Origin: Christiangramia sp.
GTDB lineage: Bacteria; Bacteroidota; Bacteroidia; Flavobacteriales; Flavobacteriaceae
Reading direction: 5' to 3'
Length of the DNA: 9,018 nt
Assembly: GCA_024644145.1 (NCBI GenBank)
Contig: JAHELO010000027.1
Span: forward strand, 1 to 9,018
Below are positions 7,827-9,018 of this stretch, piece by piece; position 1 is the first letter of the stretch; each line of letters begins with the position of its first letter. Made by a program: the position numbers and the translations under genes. A model generated the notes under the pieces. That model saw only the letters and a list, made by a program, of their open reading frames with translations. It ran no database searches and was not told where the DNA came from.

Positions 7827-9018
7827 TTATTTAGGGTCCAACCAATTGTTCCGGTTTCTAATTTCTTCCCTGGAGGCCTTTTCATCCAAAGTTATTGAAT
7901 AAGCAGGACTGGGTTTTAACTGGACTACAGTATTATGCTCCTTACCGTATCGGGTGAATTTTATTTCCAGGCTGCCTTTATCAGAATTTTTTACCAGGAC
8001 GTTAAATTCTTTGACTCCGGTAATTTCAGTACCATCAATTTCGGTTATTAGATCACCTGCATTCAGGCCGGCCGCGTAAGCCGGACTGCCTTTAAATGTG
8101 TTTCTCGTGATCTCCAGACCTTTGTCTGTTTCTTTTAGATCAGCTCCGAAATATCTTTTACCCATTTCCTGAGTTAAGTTCACCCCTACAGATCTAAAGA
8201 GATCCTTATAAGCGGGCATTCCGCTATGGTGAATATACTTCTCGAAAAAGTTTGAAGCATATTTATCACCTGCATAGTCCTTTAAAGTCAATTCTATATC
8301 CTTTAGGGTGTAGGCTACTTCTGGTTTTCCATACTTTTTCCACATGAGTTTCATAAAATCATCAAGGTTTAGATCCTTTTCTCTTAGGGACAGGTCTAAT
8401 GCCAGGCCCAGAATACTTCCGTATGAATAATAAGATATAAAAGTATTTTCCCGGTTGGTTGGATCAACAGATTTAGCGGCGTCTACAAAAACAGCCTGGT
8501 GGCTCATTTCCACTGGGCTAAAATATTGGAGGGCGGGAGAATTCCACACATAATTAAAAGTTCCTGAGAGGCTTTCTATGTATTCCTGCGGGCTGGTGAT
8601 ATTAGCTCTGCATAGCATTAATCCTGTATAATAACTTGTAAAACCTTCCGCAAACCAGAGGGAACCTGTCATATTTGCTTCAGAAAAATCGAATGGTTCC
8701 AGCTCCGCTGGTCGGATTCGTTCTACATTCCAGGCATGAAAAAATTCATGGGCTACGGTTCCAATATTACCTTTCATTCCGCCTTCCGCCAGAGCATCAG
8801 TATCAGTTAGAATAGTGCTGTTTCTATGCTCCATCCCATCTCCAGACACGTTAGGCATATAACAGGCAAGGAAAGTATACCGGCCATAATCAAAATCAGG
8901 TAATTCCCCATAGACATTCTTTTCCTGTTCTGCTATTCTTTTAACCTGATCGAAATATTGATCGATTTCTACTTCTGTTCCCTGATGATGGATCACAAAT
9001 TCTATTTCCTGTCCTTCA
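7827..9018 (-). CDS. M61-family metallopeptidase with C-terminal PDZ domain (N-terminus outside window)
   Basis: About 396 codons of the C-terminal part are visible. The frame stays open to the right edge (EGQEIEF precedes the GTG at 8996), so that GTG is an internal valine, not a start. Numbering from it, the zinc site HEFFHAWN is at 83-90 (His83, Glu84, His87), followed by the third ligand Glu117 in WFAEGFTSYY. This and the upstream GMEHRNS at 54-60 are typical of M61 glycyl-aminopeptidase-like enzymes. A PDZ domain spans roughly 285-360, with SPAYAAGLNAGDLITEIDG at 304-322, and probably binds peptide ends. Full-length relatives are about 600 residues with an N-terminal beta-domain and often a signal peptide; those parts are not seen, so location is unknown. 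The gene converges on atpC across a shared terminator. Substrate is not evident. Confidence 0.93.
   Translation of the reverse strand, partial: EGQEIEFVIHHQGTEVEIDQYFDQVKRIAEQEKNVYGELPDFDYGRYTFLACYMPNVSGDGMEHRNSTILTDTDALAEGGMKGNIGTVAHEFFHAWNVERIRPAELEPFDFSEANMTGSLWFAEGFTSYYTGLMLCRANITSPQEYIESLSGTFNYVWNSPALQYFSPVEMSHQAVFVDAAKSVDPTNRENTFISYYSYGSILGLALDLSLREKDLNLDDFMKLMWKKYGKPEVAYTLKDIELTLKDYAGDKYASNFFEKYIHHSGMPAYKDLFRSVGVNLTQEMGKRYFGADLKETDKGLEITRNTFKGSPAYAAGLNAGDLITEIDGTEITGVKEFNVLVKNSDKGSLEIKFTRYGKEHNTVVQLKPSPAYSITLDEKASREEIRNRNNWLDPK

Noticed and set aside
8994..8996. GTG as start codon of the M61 peptidase
   Set aside because: The frame continues open upstream to the window edge, and the visible protein lacks the N-terminal domain that the family has, so the codon is an internal valine.

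Overview
The window looks like part of a Bacteroidota chromosome, most likely a marine or soil Flavobacteriaceae member (Gramella/Christiangramia-like). This is inferred from protein character only. The signs are AT-rich DNA, A-rich leaders with little Shine-Dalgarno signal, TAnnTTTG-type -7 promoter elements, a DUF4270 lipoprotein, a large-insert ATP synthase beta chain, and an atpD-atpC pair with no other ATP synthase genes beside it. No genus can be fixed without a database search.

Left part (1-1240, minus strand): panC then panD form a two-gene pantothenate operon. PanD makes beta-alanine from aspartate and PanC joins beta-alanine to pantoate, which feeds coenzyme A synthesis. A further gene may start by TTG just downstream of panD and run off the left edge.

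Divergent region (1241-1350): about 110 bp separates panC from a plus-strand gene. It holds a perfect TAnnTTTG element facing each way.

Centre (1351-5610, plus strand): a compact three-gene cluster with gaps of 13 and 8 nt. It encodes a short glycogen-synthase-like protein carrying only the N-terminal GT5 domain, a DUF4270 surface-type lipoprotein, and full-length GlmS, which makes glucosamine-6-phosphate for the cell envelope. A strong hairpin plus T-run closes the cluster.

Right part (5611-7826, plus strand): after a 254-bp spacer with a candidate promoter come atpD and atpC, the F1 beta and epsilon subunits. A 92-bp gap between them holds a perfect 13-bp stem-loop and a 33-codon ORF that spans the whole gap. 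AtpC has only the N-terminal beta-sandwich. A 13-bp hairpin after atpC can terminate transcription from both sides.

Right edge (7827-9018, minus strand): the C-terminal part of an M61-family zinc metallopeptidase with a PDZ domain. Its N-terminus lies outside the window.

Most of the window is core metabolism. I see no mobile element, CRISPR array, RNA gene or defence system. The points that merit a second look are the half-size, motif-poor glycogen synthase homologue fixed beside glmS, the DUF4270 lipoprotein between them, and the structured atpD-atpC junction.
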